Below, one piece after another: positions 1 to 8,602 of a stretch of 41,929 nt of DNA. The translations under genes were made by a program, and so were the position numbers. Source of the DNA: an uncultured SAR116 cluster alpha proteobacterium (GTDB lineage: Bacteria > Pseudomonadota > Alphaproteobacteria > Puniceispirillales > Puniceispirillaceae); contig CACHEI010000019.1 of the NCBI GenBank assembly GCA_902578815.1, positions 1-41,929 of the forward strand. The letters are read 5' to 3'. Under the pieces are notes generated by a model. That model was not told the DNA's origin and did not search any database. It worked only from the letters and a program-made list of their open reading frames with translations. Position 1 is the stretch's first letter. Every line of letters starts with the position of its first letter.

Positions 1-1
1 A

Positions 2-142
2 TGCACTGACAATGCCGCAATGATAGCCTGGGCCGCCTTGGAGAGACGTGAGGCGCCACATGCACTTGATTTTGAGCCATTGCCGCGTTGGCCACTTGAC
101 CCAGACGCCGAGCCGCCACCAGGTCAGGGTGTGCGCAACTAA
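2..142 (+). CDS. tsaD: tRNA N6-threonylcarbamoyladenosine synthesis protein TsaD, C-terminal end (partial)
   Basis: The window opens inside this gene; 46 codons and a TAA stop are visible. The frame begins [10 protein letters not shown], the strongly conserved C-terminal TsaD/Gcp motif (CTDNxAMIA), and includes the typical PRWPLD tail. TsaD is the catalytic subunit of the TsaB-TsaD-TsaE complex that transfers threonylcarbamoyl to A37 of ANN-decoding tRNAs in the cytoplasm. It lies 24 nt upstream of gpsA on the same strand, an arrangement common in alphaproteobacteria, so the two are probably cotranscribed. The start is outside the window. Confidence 0.9.
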   Translation, partial: CTDNAAMIAWAALERREAPHALDFEPLPRWPLDPDAEPPPGQGVRN

Positions 143-166
143 TCAGGCCAGAAAAGATAGGATAGG

Positions 167-1147
167 ATGCAGATGAATTCACAGATTGTTATTGGCGGCG
201 GCAGTTGGGGCACGGGTATTGCCGCTGCACTAGCAGCCGCAAATCAGGATGTTGGACTGCTTGTGCGAAACCCACAAACCGTGCAGTTGCTAGCCGAAGG
301 CAAATGCCGACAGCTGCCAGACCAGCCCCCTGTTGCGGCACTTGCCGCGACCATCGATCCAGCCTGTCTGCGCATGGCAGACTTGATCTATGTTGTCGTG
401 CCAGCGGGTGCCACACGCGACACACTCTGCCTCATCAAGGAGATGGCCAAGCCACATGCCGGCATAGTCTTCGCCGCAAAAGGCCTTGTGGCCGACGCTT
501 CGTCTTGTGGTAGTCTGCTGCCTGAAGTTGCCACGACCTACCTACCTGATCACCAAACTGGGATTCTGTCTGGCCCAAGTTTTGCCGATGAGGTGTTGGC
601 CGGCCTGCCAGCCGCTCTAACTATTGCGGCGAAGACACCTGCTCTAATTGATACGGTGCAACAACGCTTTGCCGACAGTAATCTGCGCCTTTATGGCAAT
701 GATGACCCAATTGGAGTTGCTGTTGGCGGCACCATGAAAAATGTCATTGCGATTGCCGCTGGTTGTGCGGTCGGACTAGGGTTAGGTGACAATGCAAAAG
801 CCGCCATTCTAACCAGGGGCATCGCCGAGATGGCGCGGTTTGCTGTTGCTGTTGGTGGACGTCTGGAGAGCGTTTACGGCCTCTCTGGCGTTGGTGATCT
901 GGCACTAACATGCGCTGGCCCTCATTCCCGCAACATGGCCTATGGCATGGCAATTGGTGCAGGGCTAGCACCTGACACGCGTCTGGCTGAGGGACGCCAC
1001 ACCGTTGCCGCATTAGCGCAGCGGGCGTCGACCTTGGGGTTGGAGTTGCCAATCACCAGTGCAGTGGACAGAGTTATTAATCACGGTGATAATTTGCGTG
1101 ATATTGTAACGACTCTGCTGGCGCGTCCGACTGGCAGAGAGAGTTGA
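167..1147 (+). CDS. gpsA: Glycerol-3-phosphate dehydrogenase [NAD(P)+]
   Basis: 326 aa, the usual length for GpsA. The N-terminus carries the dinucleotide-binding loop GGGSWGT (about residues 10-16). The central part has the lysine region of the family (MKNVIAIAAG, with the catalytic Lys near residue 191) and the substrate-binding stretch GLGDNAKAAILTRG. GLSGVGDLALTC follows, matching the C-terminal helical domain. The enzyme reduces dihydroxyacetone phosphate to sn-glycerol-3-phosphate for phospholipid synthesis. Two ATGs (167 and 173) each have an AGGA-type ribosome site a few bases upstream; I kept the first. It sits between tsaD and the EVE-domain gene, a familiar alphaproteobacterial trio. 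Confidence 0.95.
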   Translation: MQMNSQIVIGGGSWGTGIAAALAAANQDVGLLVRNPQTVQLLAEGKCRQLPDQPPVAALAATIDPACLRMADLIYVVVPAGATRDTLCLIKEMAKPHAGIVFAAKGLVADASSCGSLLPEVATTYLPDHQTGILSGPSFADEVLAGLPAALTIAAKTPALIDTVQQRFADSNLRLYGNDDPIGVAVGGTMKNVIAIAAGCAVGLGLGDNAKAAILTRGIAEMARFAVAVGGRLESVYGLSGVGDLALTCAGPHSRNMAYGMAIGAGLAPDTRLAEGRHTVAALAQRASTLGLELPITSAVDRVINHGDNLRDIVTTLLARPTGRES

Positions 1148-1189
1148 GAGAGCGACAACAAACTATCACTTTAACAATAGGAGGGTGTT

Positions 1190-1618
1190 ATAAACTATTG
1201 GCTGTTGAAATCAGAGCCGTCAAGTTGGTCATGGCAAGACCAGCAGGCCCGCGGCGACGCTGGCGAAGGATGGGATGGAGTACGTAACCATCAGGCCTCC
1301 AATAATATGAAAGCCATGGAAATTGGTGACCTTGCCTTTTTCTATCACTCGGTCAACGAAAAGCAGATTGTCGGCATTGTCGAGATTATCGAGCTCTATC
1401 ACTCTGACCCAACCGACAGTAACGGACGTTTTGGCATGGTAACGGTAAAGGCGGTCAAAAGTATGTTGCAGCCTGTGACTCTGTCTGATATCAAGGCCGA
1501 TTGGAGGTTGCAGGACATGGCACTGGTGCGGCAGGCACGGCTCTCAGTGACGCCAGTTTCGCAGTCACAGTGGGAGATTATCCTCGAAAAGGGCGCAACC
1601 AGCCTTTTATCGCGTTAA
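1190..1618 (+). CDS. EVE domain protein (PUA-like fold), probable ATA start
   Basis: 142 aa if read from ATA at 1190. EVE proteins are small PUA-superfamily proteins that bind modified bases in nucleic acids; the bacterial role is not settled. Seen here are the hallmark N-terminus YWLxKSEP, WDGVRNHQASNNM, GDLAFFYHSV and GIVEIIE. The conserved YW-L-KSEP block lies upstream of the first ordinary start in this frame (TTG 1207 region, codon at 1205). An in-frame TAG at 1178-1180 excludes a more distant start. A strong AGGAGG (1179-1184) sits 5 nt before ATA 1190, so ATA is the best start on both homology and ribosome-site grounds. A sequencing error or true mutation of ATG is the alternative. The stop overlaps the convergent gene at 1615. 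Confidence 0.85.
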   Translation: MNYWLLKSEPSSWSWQDQQARGDAGEGWDGVRNHQASNNMKAMEIGDLAFFYHSVNEKQIVGIVEIIELYHSDPTDSNGRFGMVTVKAVKSMLQPVTLSDIKADWRLQDMALVRQARLSVTPVSQSQWEIILEKGATSLLSR

Positions 1619-2010
1619 CTAGCCCTGACGCCTCGTGACCTGCGAACAAAATAAAGATTACGCAGATAGATTAGTAGGCCGAGTCCCTGGCCGCTCATGA
1701 ACACCAGATCCTGTCGCCAGATGGCGTAAAGAAACAATACTGACCCACCACCGATGGAGAAATACCAGAAAGCGATCGGGATAACTGATTTGGCCTGTTT
1801 TTCAGACGAAAGCCATTGGATAATGAAGCGCATAGCGAACAGCCCCTGCCCGGCAAATCCAACAACAATCATGATTTGCTCAGGCTGCTCGACAAGGCTT
1901 TCTGGAAGAAAAGGCAGAATTGTCGTCAGAAAAATGGCCACCAGCGTTGCTCCCGCTTCAATCTGCTGGGCCAGGTACATGACCAATTGACCAAACGCAC
2001 CACTCATCAA
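1615..2010 (-). CDS. Small membrane protein with lipid-A-disaccharide synthase N-terminal (LAB_N) domain
   Basis: 131 aa with three to four hydrophobic segments and the LAB_N signature: VGFAGQGLFAMRFIIQW, then S-E-K-x-A-K-S-V-I-P-x-A-FWYFSIGG, then G-Q-x-x-G-L-x-I-Y-x-RNL. Stand-alone LAB_N proteins in alphaproteobacteria are found beside GT2 and ArnT-like genes. By analogy to the Arn system they are thought to act with the polyprenyl-phosphate sugar carrier in the inner membrane, like a small flippase. The gene overlaps the upstream GT2 gene by 4 nt (ATGA), which supports translational coupling. It is the last gene of the three-gene unit and converges on the EVE gene with a 4-nt overlap of the ends. 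Confidence 0.85.
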   Translation of the reverse strand: MMSGAFGQLVMYLAQQIEAGATLVAIFLTTILPFLPESLVEQPEQIMIVVGFAGQGLFAMRFIIQWLSSEKQAKSVIPIAFWYFSIGGGSVLFLYAIWRQDLVFMSGQGLGLLIYLRNLYFVRRSRGVRAS

Positions 2011-2795
2011 CCTGGTTCCCTTGAGCCCCGCGATCCAGTGCTAGTCGCAACCTCAATAACGTCACTCTGGCGCGGCGCCCGGCGTAACAGCCAGATCACC
2101 CCTAGAATATCAGATATCCCCACCAACAGGCGATCAAGAACCCGGTATTTCGATGCACCCTGGACGCGCGGTCTGTGTGCCACCGACACACCTGTTACAA
2201 AACCGCCATGGCGGCGCACGAGACTCGGCATGAAGCGATGCATATGGTTAAAGAACGGCAACTGCAGAAACAAGTCACGCTGCAGGACCTTGATACCACA
2301 GCCACTGTCTGGATGGGTGTCGCCCAGCAGCACAGTACGGATCCATCTCGCCCCACGAGAAGCCGCAAGCCGCAAAGCGTTGTCCTGGCGCTTTACCCGA
2401 ATTCCAGCCGCCATACCATGCGTCGGACCACCAGCAAGCAACGCCTTCTCAAGATTGGGCAGATCGGCGGGGACATTCTGCCCATCACCGTCCAACACCG
2501 CAATAAGATGACCGCGCGCGCGTAGCAGACCGGATCGAATTGCTGCACTTTGCCCAACCCGATGATGATGCCGCAAGACCCGCAACTGCGAAACCGCAAC
2601 TTGCGCCTCAGCAAGTTCAAAGGGGCTGTCATCGTTGCTGGCATCGTCGATATAAATGATTTCAAAATTTCGACCAGACAAAGCCTCACAAATTTCATCG
2701 ATTAGCGGGCGAATATTGCCAGCTTCGTTCATAACTGGAACTAAGACCGATATTTCGGTTAGTTTTAAGCCATTTTTTGCAGAGCGTGTAGGCAT
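2007..2795 (-). CDS. Glycosyltransferase family 2, polyprenyl-phosphate sugar transferase (DPM1/ArnC-like)
   Basis: 262 aa from the ATG at 2795; the frame is open to 2876 but the upstream part is not family-like. The GT-A fold starts at EISVLVPVMNEAGNI, followed by the nucleotide-binding IDDASNDDS, the DGDGQN metal site, and the DSGCGIKVLQRDLF and HMHRFMPSLVRRHGG stretches typical of dolichol/undecaprenyl-phosphate mannosyltransferase-like enzymes. No C-terminal transmembrane pair as in ArnC is evident. It likely charges undecaprenyl phosphate with a sugar that the ArnT-like enzyme then transfers. It lies 88 nt after the ArnT-like gene and overlaps the LAB_N gene by 4 nt. Confidence 0.88.
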   Translation of the reverse strand: MPTRSAKNGLKLTEISVLVPVMNEAGNIRPLIDEICEALSGRNFEIIYIDDASNDDSPFELAEAQVAVSQLRVLRHHHRVGQSAAIRSGLLRARGHLIAVLDGDGQNVPADLPNLEKALLAGGPTHGMAAGIRVKRQDNALRLAASRGARWIRTVLLGDTHPDSGCGIKVLQRDLFLQLPFFNHMHRFMPSLVRRHGGFVTGVSVAHRPRVQGASKYRVLDRLLVGISDILGVIWLLRRAPRQSDVIEVATSTGSRGSREPG

Positions 2796-2883
2796 GAGAA
2801 ATAATTGCCAGCTGACATGTATGATTGAAAACTTCGAACTTTGACACTGTTTAACGGGTGTGGCTGTTGGCGTCAAACACCGC

Positions 2884-4548
2884 TTAGTCGAACGCCGAGC
2901 GATACAAGAAAATCAGCACTTCTTTACCCTTTGAAACATTGAAACCGCTGATCTGATAAGGCGGAAGCAACTCTTCGCCAAGTTGGCTTGCCATCGCCAG
3001 AAATGCCTGGCGTTGCCGATTTTCAACAATTGCCAACCCTCCGGGTGCTTCTGCCAGGAACAACGCCGCCTCCGGACCACTAAGAAGCAACACATCACTG
3101 CCACGCAGAAAAACCAGTGACGGCTCGTGAAACCCGGCTGCGGCAATGGCTGGTGGATTGAGTTTCAGGCTTGTAATTGCCCGGTCAATCGCTGTCGAGA
3201 CATGAATACGAGAGAGTGCTGGCAGCAACCCAGAAATCAAGGAAAAATTGAATAGCACCCCAACAAGAAGAATAGTGACAACTGGTTTGATGCCACCGCC
3301 GAGGTGCCATAAAATACCTTGCCATAAAACAACGGCGAGTAAAGCGAGGGAAATCATCGCAAAAGCAAACGCCCTGCTGCCCGTCTGGCCCCCTTGCGTA
3401 ATGGCAGCCCATAAAACAACAGCCGCCAGTACACCCGCGACTGCCAGCATCGCATATTCACCAGCTAATGCCAGATAGCGCTGGAATTTATAGCGGAGCT
3501 TGCCACTTTTCGGATCACCCGGCAAAGGCACTTCGACAGCGCAAACAAGCACCACTGCCAATGCTGGAAAGACAGGCAGCGGATAATGGGGCAGTTTTGT
3601 GGGGATGAGCTCGATTAGCAGCCAAAATGGAACGATCCACGCGATAAGGAATCGGCTCTGCGCATGCTCCAACAATGTTGGCACCTGCGCCACCGCACGC
3701 GGCAGCAGAATGCAGCCAGGCCATATCAGCAGTCCTACCAGCGCTATATAAGTACCGATCGGCGCACCATGTGATTCCTGTCCCGCCTTTACCTTGGCTA
3801 GCAAATCACCACGCACGGCAATATCCAGAAATGCACCATCAGTTGCCAATGTCACAAGAATTGCCCATGGCAGAGTGAGCGCGGCCAGAATCAACAGACC
3901 TTTCACAAGACGGATTTGTTCAAGCCAGCGGTAGGAGCGATCCCACAGACACAACGCGGCAATCGTAGCAAGACCAAGGAGCGGGCCAATCGGCCCCTTT
4001 ATCATGATGGCCGCGCCCATAAAGACCCAGAACCAGAGCCAGCTTCGCTCCGGCGGAACCCGGCCAAGTTGCACCGCGAGATAGATGCGCATCAGTGCCA
4101 TTTGCTGGGCAAGGCAAAGCGCCATCAGAACTGTATCGGTTTTGGCCAGGTGGGCCTCGGCAAAAGCAAGTAGACTGGCCCCCAGAACAGCGGCGGCAAG
4201 TAAAGCCCGCGGTTTTCGGTAAAGGTGAGAAGCCAGATTATAGGTGCCCCAGATTGCCGCCAGAAATGCCAATAAGCTCGGCAATCTGTAGGTGGCAATA
4301 TCATCTGCCCCGAACAAGCCTGCTGCCGCCGATTGCAACCAGTAAATGCCAGCTGGTTTCTTGGCGCGCAACTCATCCTGAAACCGCACGGTCACATAGT
4401 CGCCGCTGGCAAGCATCTGTTTGCTGGCCTGGGCAAACCGGGCCTCATCGCGATCCATCGGTGGAACATTTTGATGGCCAATCAAAACAGCCGCCGCCAG
4501 CATGGCAAGCACCAGTATCAGGGCAGATTGTTTGTTCAGCAAAGACAC
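2884..4548 (-). CDS. ArnT-like glycosyltransferase (PMT/GT39-GT83 superfamily), lipid A sugar transferase
   Basis: About 554 aa, multi-pass membrane protein. The first membrane helix (ILVLAMLAAAVLIG) is followed by a periplasmic loop with PPMDRDEARFAQASKQML, the acidic D-x-D/E-x-R motif of ArnT-type enzymes, then RFQDELRAKKPAGIYWLQ, which matches the conserved KPP-x-x-YWL region. Many hydrophobic segments follow, then a soluble C-terminal tail. ArnT family members move a sugar from undecaprenyl phosphate onto lipid A at the periplasmic face. With the GT2 and LAB_N genes it forms a likely lipid A decoration cassette; the sugar is unknown. I favour GTG 4548 (AGGA upstream); ATG 4581 and GTG 4593 are alternatives. 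Confidence 0.88.
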   Translation of the reverse strand: MSLLNKQSALILVLAMLAAAVLIGHQNVPPMDRDEARFAQASKQMLASGDYVTVRFQDELRAKKPAGIYWLQSAAAGLFGADDIATYRLPSLLAFLAAIWGTYNLASHLYRKPRALLAAAVLGASLLAFAEAHLAKTDTVLMALCLAQQMALMRIYLAVQLGRVPPERSWLWFWVFMGAAIMIKGPIGPLLGLATIAALCLWDRSYRWLEQIRLVKGLLILAALTLPWAILVTLATDGAFLDIAVRGDLLAKVKAGQESHGAPIGTYIALVGLLIWPGCILLPRAVAQVPTLLEHAQSRFLIAWIVPFWLLIELIPTKLPHYPLPVFPALAVVLVCAVEVPLPGDPKSGKLRYKFQRYLALAGEYAMLAVAGVLAAVVLWAAITQGGQTGSRAFAFAMISLALLAVVLWQGILWHLGGGIKPVVTILLVGVLFNFSLISGLLPALSRIHVSTAIDRAITSLKLNPPAIAAAGFHEPSLVFLRGSDVLLLSGPEAALFLAEAPGGLAIVENRQRQAFLAMASQLGEELLPPYQISGFNVSKGKEVLIFLYRSAFD

Positions 4549-4640
4549 GCCTTTTCCTACAGCTCCCCTAGCAGCCAGCATTACTGTCCACACGTGTCCT
4601 GTTTAAACCATTTTTTAACCCGGTACGCCATATCAATTGA

Positions 4641-4654
4641 AGGTGAGTTCACCT
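4641..4654. promoter_or_regulatory. Perfect 6-bp inverted repeat, candidate operator
   Basis: AGGTGA-GT-TCACCT lies in the roughly 180-225 nt gap between the divergent ArnT-like gene and the MATE exporter gene. A short perfect dyad in a divergent promoter region next to an efflux gene is a plausible repressor or MerR-type site. No regulator gene is adjacent, so this is suggestive only. Confidence 0.3.
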
Positions 4655-4774
4655 AGATTTGTTACTGACAGGCACATCTGAGTCCGCCACCACAAGCAAA
4701 AAACAGAGTGCAAAATGACCAAAAGTTCAGCTATGGGAATCAGCTGACCCGCATTATGAATTTAGGTTAAACCA

Positions 4775-6139
4775 ATGGAAAAGAGCGTAGAATCAGATGC
4801 AAACAGAACACCACGACTCCAGAAAACGTCGTGGCGTCATATCTGGTCGATTTCCTGGCCGATCTTTGTGGCTAATGTTACGGTGCCACTTGTTGGTGCT
4901 GTCGACACGGCAATGATGGGACGCTTTCCTGATCCGGCCTTCATTGGTGGTGTCGCTCTCGGTACGATGGTGATCAACTTTCTTTATTTTGGGCTTAGTT
5001 CCCTTAGAATGTGCACCACTGGATTGGTGGCGCAGGCACATGGACGCAATGATGAGGTTGAAATCGAGAATCTGCTGATACGGGGGCTAATCATTGCCCT
5101 TAATCTTGGTTTAGTAGCGATTCTGGCCTCGCCAATCATCCTATTGGTTACTGGCCAGCTGTTGGCAGCAAGCAGCAGCGTCGAAGTCCAAATGCGGACC
5201 TATGTTGAAATCAGATTGTTTGCCGCACCTGCTGCTCTTGGGAATATGGTTCTTTTGGGATGCCTGTTTGGACGACAGCAGATGCGCCTATGCATGATGC
5301 AGATCATGGTCGTCAATATCTGTAATCTGTTACTCAACATCCTGTTTGTCGCTGGCTTTGGAATGAAGATAAACGGCATTGCATTAGCCTCTGTCGCGGC
5401 CCAATGGTTGGGATTTGTCATCACCCTCAGCATCATTAGCTGGCAATGGAAGAATGTGCTGTGCGGCTTGATGGCACGCCTATTTACGCGCAACCCTTCC
5501 TGGTTTGATTTGCCAGCTTTTGGACAGTTTTTTTCACTCGGAGCTGATTTGATCCTTCGCACCTTGATGCTGCTCGCCTGCAAGGCTATTTTCCTGAACA
5601 GCGCAGCTGCCCTGGGTGACATGGAACTCGCCGCAGCACAGCTGGTGATTGTAATGTTTGGGATCATTGCGTTTGGGCTTGATGGCTATGCCCATGCCGC
5701 CGAGGCACTTGTTGGTGACGCCATTGGTCGTAAGGATCCAGCCATGCTGACTCTGGTGATTAAGCGGACAAATGCATTGGCCTTTGCCTCGTCCTTTTTG
5801 ATGGGCCTGATCATTCTTGCAGTTGAGATGCCGATCATCGGGGCGTTTACCAATCAGCAACCACTAATCGAGCTGACAGCGCAGCATTGGCATTGGGTTG
5901 TGCTGATGCCGTTCGCTGCGTGTCTCGCCTTTCAGATGGATGGTATTTTTGTTGGTGCAACTCGCAGCCGCGACATGCGCAATGCCATGCTTATCTCAAT
6001 GGCTGTCTTTGTTGCCCTTGTCTGGTTTGCGGCACCATATGGGCTTGCCGGATTGCTGGCAGCCTTTACACTCTGGCTTGGCATACGTGGTCTTACACTA
6101 TGGCTGCTATTGCCGCAGGTGATACGCTTGGCCATCTAG
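4775..6139 (+). CDS. MATE family efflux transporter (DinF-like branch)
   Basis: 454 aa with about twelve hydrophobic segments, the normal MATE length. The first repeat contains SWPIFVANVTVPLVGAVDTAMMG and the second begins near residue 240 with a helix entering after FFSLGADLILRTL; FGLDGYAHAAEALVGDAIGR is the characteristic second-half motif of the DinF-like group. MATE proteins export cationic drugs or metabolites in exchange for Na+ or H+ at the inner membrane. The ATG at 4775 has AGG 8-10 nt upstream. It is divergent from the lipid A cassette and 52 nt before the aminopeptidase gene. The substrate cannot be told from sequence. Confidence 0.92.
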   Translation: MEKSVESDANRTPRLQKTSWRHIWSISWPIFVANVTVPLVGAVDTAMMGRFPDPAFIGGVALGTMVINFLYFGLSSLRMCTTGLVAQAHGRNDEVEIENLLIRGLIIALNLGLVAILASPIILLVTGQLLAASSSVEVQMRTYVEIRLFAAPAALGNMVLLGCLFGRQQMRLCMMQIMVVNICNLLLNILFVAGFGMKINGIALASVAAQWLGFVITLSIISWQWKNVLCGLMARLFTRNPSWFDLPAFGQFFSLGADLILRTLMLLACKAIFLNSAAALGDMELAAAQLVIVMFGIIAFGLDGYAHAAEALVGDAIGRKDPAMLTLVIKRTNALAFASSFLMGLIILAVEMPIIGAFTNQQPLIELTAQHWHWVVLMPFAACLAFQMDGIFVGATRSRDMRNAMLISMAVFVALVWFAAPYGLAGLLAAFTLWLGIRGLTLWLLLPQVIRLAI

Positions 6140-6191
6140 AAACGATTGCTTTTAAGGTTTGCTGAATTTCATCATTGGAGATGATACCGGA

Positions 6192-7613
6192 ATGAAAAGG
6201 ATGATTACAGATTACGGGCTGCAGAAGTCAGCCAAGGGAACTCGTGCGCTGATTCTGGTTCATGCTAATGAATGGGCAGCCTGGTGCGAGACTGCTGAAC
6301 CATTTGCCAGGAACTGGATTACCGCACAGGCCTTTTCAGGTCAGGCTGGAACAGCGATGATCATGCCAAGTAATGATGGCACCATTAATGCCGCCATTGG
6401 TGTCTTTGGCGAGCATGATATCTGGGATGGCGCCCGTCTTGCAGAGGCCTTGCCGCCGGGGGGATGGCACATCAATCCCAACCGGGGAACGAGGCTCAAT
6501 GCAATGGCCTATGAAATGCTATTGCTTGGCTGGGCCCTGTCGCAATACAGCTTCAACAGATTCAAGAATAGTGAGAACCAAAAAGGCGAGACCACTTCAA
6601 AACGTTTAGCCATTCCTGAAGGAGTCAGCGCTGACCGCTTGCTTGGATTGGTTGAAGGTATTTGGTTCTGCCGCGATCTGATTAACACGCCGGCAAACCA
6701 TATGACACCTCAGGGTCTTGAGGACAGCGCAACCGACCTCGCCAAAAAATTTGGCGCTGCGATCACCGTATTCAGCGGCGATGAATTACGATCCACCTTT
6801 CCAGCAATCAATACCGTAGGCCGCGCTGCGGAAATTGCACCGCGTCTAATTGATTTCACATGGGGCGAGGCAGGGCCAAGAATCACCCTTGTCGGCAAGG
6901 GCATAACGTTTGACTCGGGCGGCCTTGACCTTAAACCATCAAAGGCAATGGAAATAATGAAAAAGGACATGGGTGGTTCAGCAACAGTACTGGGGCTTGC
7001 TAAGGCAATCATGGCGGCCGAGTTACCTGTCCGCCTGCGGGTGCTTGTCGCCGCTGCGGAAAACTCAGTCTCCGATCGGTCAATGCGGCCACTTGATGTG
7101 ATCGACACGCGCGCCGGCATAACGGTCGAGATTGGCAATACCGATGCCGAGGGGCGGCTGGTACTCGCTGATGCGCTCACGCTTGCCCGTGAAGAAGACC
7201 CCGATTTCGTCATTGATTTTGCCACTCTGACGGGCGCAGCGCGGGTTGCGCTCGGCACCGAATTGCCAGCGTTATTCTGCAACCGAGATGACACCGCCGC
7301 CCAGATCCTTGCCGCCAGCGGCGAAGTTGGTGACCCTCTTTGGCGACTGCCGCTTTTCGATGATTATGACCGACATCTCGAAAATGGTCATGTTACGCTG
7401 TCCAGCACCGGCAGCACTAGTTTTGGGGGTGCTATTACCGCAGCGCTGTTCCTGCGGCGATTTGCTGGCAGTGATAGCAACTGGGCTCATATCGACGTAA
7501 TGGCCTGGAATCTTAGTGACAGGCCAGGGCGACCACGGGGTGGTGAAGCAATGGGGCTGCGGGCAATTTTTCGTTATATCGAACAGCTTGCAACCGGAAA
7601 ACAGCGTCAGTAA
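6192..7613 (+). CDS. Leucyl aminopeptidase family protein (peptidase M17)
   Basis: About 473 aa. The C-terminal catalytic domain is complete: KGITFDSGGLDLKP (first metal-binding and catalytic Lys region), MKKDMGGSA (metal-binding Asp) and NTDAEGRL (the M17 signature with the metal-binding Asp/Glu and the catalytic Arg). The N-terminal domain is shorter and divergent compared with E. coli PepA, as in the second M17 paralogue of many alphaproteobacteria. It hydrolyses N-terminal residues from peptides in the cytosol using two metal ions. I chose ATG 6192, preceded by GGAG; the frame extends upstream to a TTG at 6159. Its end overlaps the convergent ghrA-like gene by 7 nt. Confidence 0.9.
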   Translation: MKRMITDYGLQKSAKGTRALILVHANEWAAWCETAEPFARNWITAQAFSGQAGTAMIMPSNDGTINAAIGVFGEHDIWDGARLAEALPPGGWHINPNRGTRLNAMAYEMLLLGWALSQYSFNRFKNSENQKGETTSKRLAIPEGVSADRLLGLVEGIWFCRDLINTPANHMTPQGLEDSATDLAKKFGAAITVFSGDELRSTFPAINTVGRAAEIAPRLIDFTWGEAGPRITLVGKGITFDSGGLDLKPSKAMEIMKKDMGGSATVLGLAKAIMAAELPVRLRVLVAAAENSVSDRSMRPLDVIDTRAGITVEIGNTDAEGRLVLADALTLAREEDPDFVIDFATLTGAARVALGTELPALFCNRDDTAAQILAASGEVGDPLWRLPLFDDYDRHLENGHVTLSSTGSTSFGGAITAALFLRRFAGSDSNWAHIDVMAWNLSDRPGRPRGGEAMGLRAIFRYIEQLATGKQRQ

Positions 7614-8536
7614 CCACGACTCCAGTCTACCCGATTTTGCGGCTCCTCGCCTGCCATCAGTGCGGCAATAGCGGCGGCAACTTGCCGCGCGGCAGTCGCA
7701 GGATTGGTCTGCGCAGCGACATGTGGCCACACAGCGATTTTTGGATGTGACCAGAAAATGTGATCCGCTGGCAGCGGTTCGGTTCTGAACACATCAAGCG
7801 CTGCACCGGCAAGTTGGCCCGACCCCAACGCAGCCAGGAGATCATCATCATCGATTTGCGGCCCTCGCCCACCATTAATTATAAAAGCACCCTTGGCCAA
7901 CCGACCGAAGAAATCTTCATTCATGATGCCCGTAGTCTGTGGAGTTAGAGGCAAAACTGAAACGATGATTTCAGCCCCATCAGCAAAAGCACCCAGCCCC
8001 TCTATACCGGCAAATATCTCAACCCCATTTAGAGAGCGTGGCGTACGTGCCCAGCCACGCACCTGAAAACCCAGCGCCGCAAACCGGCTGGCAATGACCG
8101 AACCAATGGCACCAACACCCATCACCCCGACAATGCCACCGCTGCTGCGCCGCTGTGTGAGTGGTGCCCATTTACGCTGGAGCTGGTGATTACGATAGTG
8201 CGATCCGTTTCGCCAGAAATCCAATGCATTCAAAATCGCCCAGTGGCTCAATGCATCAGACATATCAGGGTCAACCAGCCGTACCAGCGGAATGTCCCGC
8301 GGCACTGTCTCATCAGCCATCATATGGTCGACACCCTGGCCTTGAAGTATGATGCCTTTGAGATTTGGCAGGTTGATAAAGGCATTTGGCGGCGGTGCCC
8401 AAACAAGGGCAAGGTCGCACATGCGGCCAACGTCGGAGAGCAAATCAACGACCTGGCAATCAGGCAATAATTCAGCTAGTGACTTCTGCCACATAGCTGC
8501 TTCTTCTGCGTCGCCATAAAAGCCGACCGTAATCAT
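7607..8536 (-). CDS. ghrA: Glyoxylate/hydroxypyruvate reductase A (D-2-hydroxyacid dehydrogenase family)
   Basis: 309 aa from ATG 8536, which has GAGAG just upstream; the open frame continues to 8590 but lacks family sequence. The NAD(P)-binding domain shows GVMGVGAIGSVIASRFAALGFQVRGWARTP in the Rossmann position, then the VLPLTPQTTGIMN segment, the catalytic-Arg region NGGRGPQIDDDDLL, the acid residue in FRTEPLP, and the catalytic His in HPKIAVWPHVAA. GhrA-type enzymes reduce glyoxylate and hydroxypyruvate with NADPH. The protein begins MITVGFYGDAEEA, resembling GhrA rather than SerA. Substrate is inferred from family. Confidence 0.85.
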   Translation of the reverse strand: MITVGFYGDAEEAAMWQKSLAELLPDCQVVDLLSDVGRMCDLALVWAPPPNAFINLPNLKGIILQGQGVDHMMADETVPRDIPLVRLVDPDMSDALSHWAILNALDFWRNGSHYRNHQLQRKWAPLTQRRSSGGIVGVMGVGAIGSVIASRFAALGFQVRGWARTPRSLNGVEIFAGIEGLGAFADGAEIIVSVLPLTPQTTGIMNEDFFGRLAKGAFIINGGRGPQIDDDDLLAALGSGQLAGAALDVFRTEPLPADHIFWSHPKIAVWPHVAAQTNPATAARQVAAAIAALMAGEEPQNRVDWSRGY

Positions 8537-8602
8537 GCTCTCTTGTCCCCAGATCAACGCCTGTCTGCTCAAGCTCACACTCAAACTCAAGCTATAAAAA
8601 GT

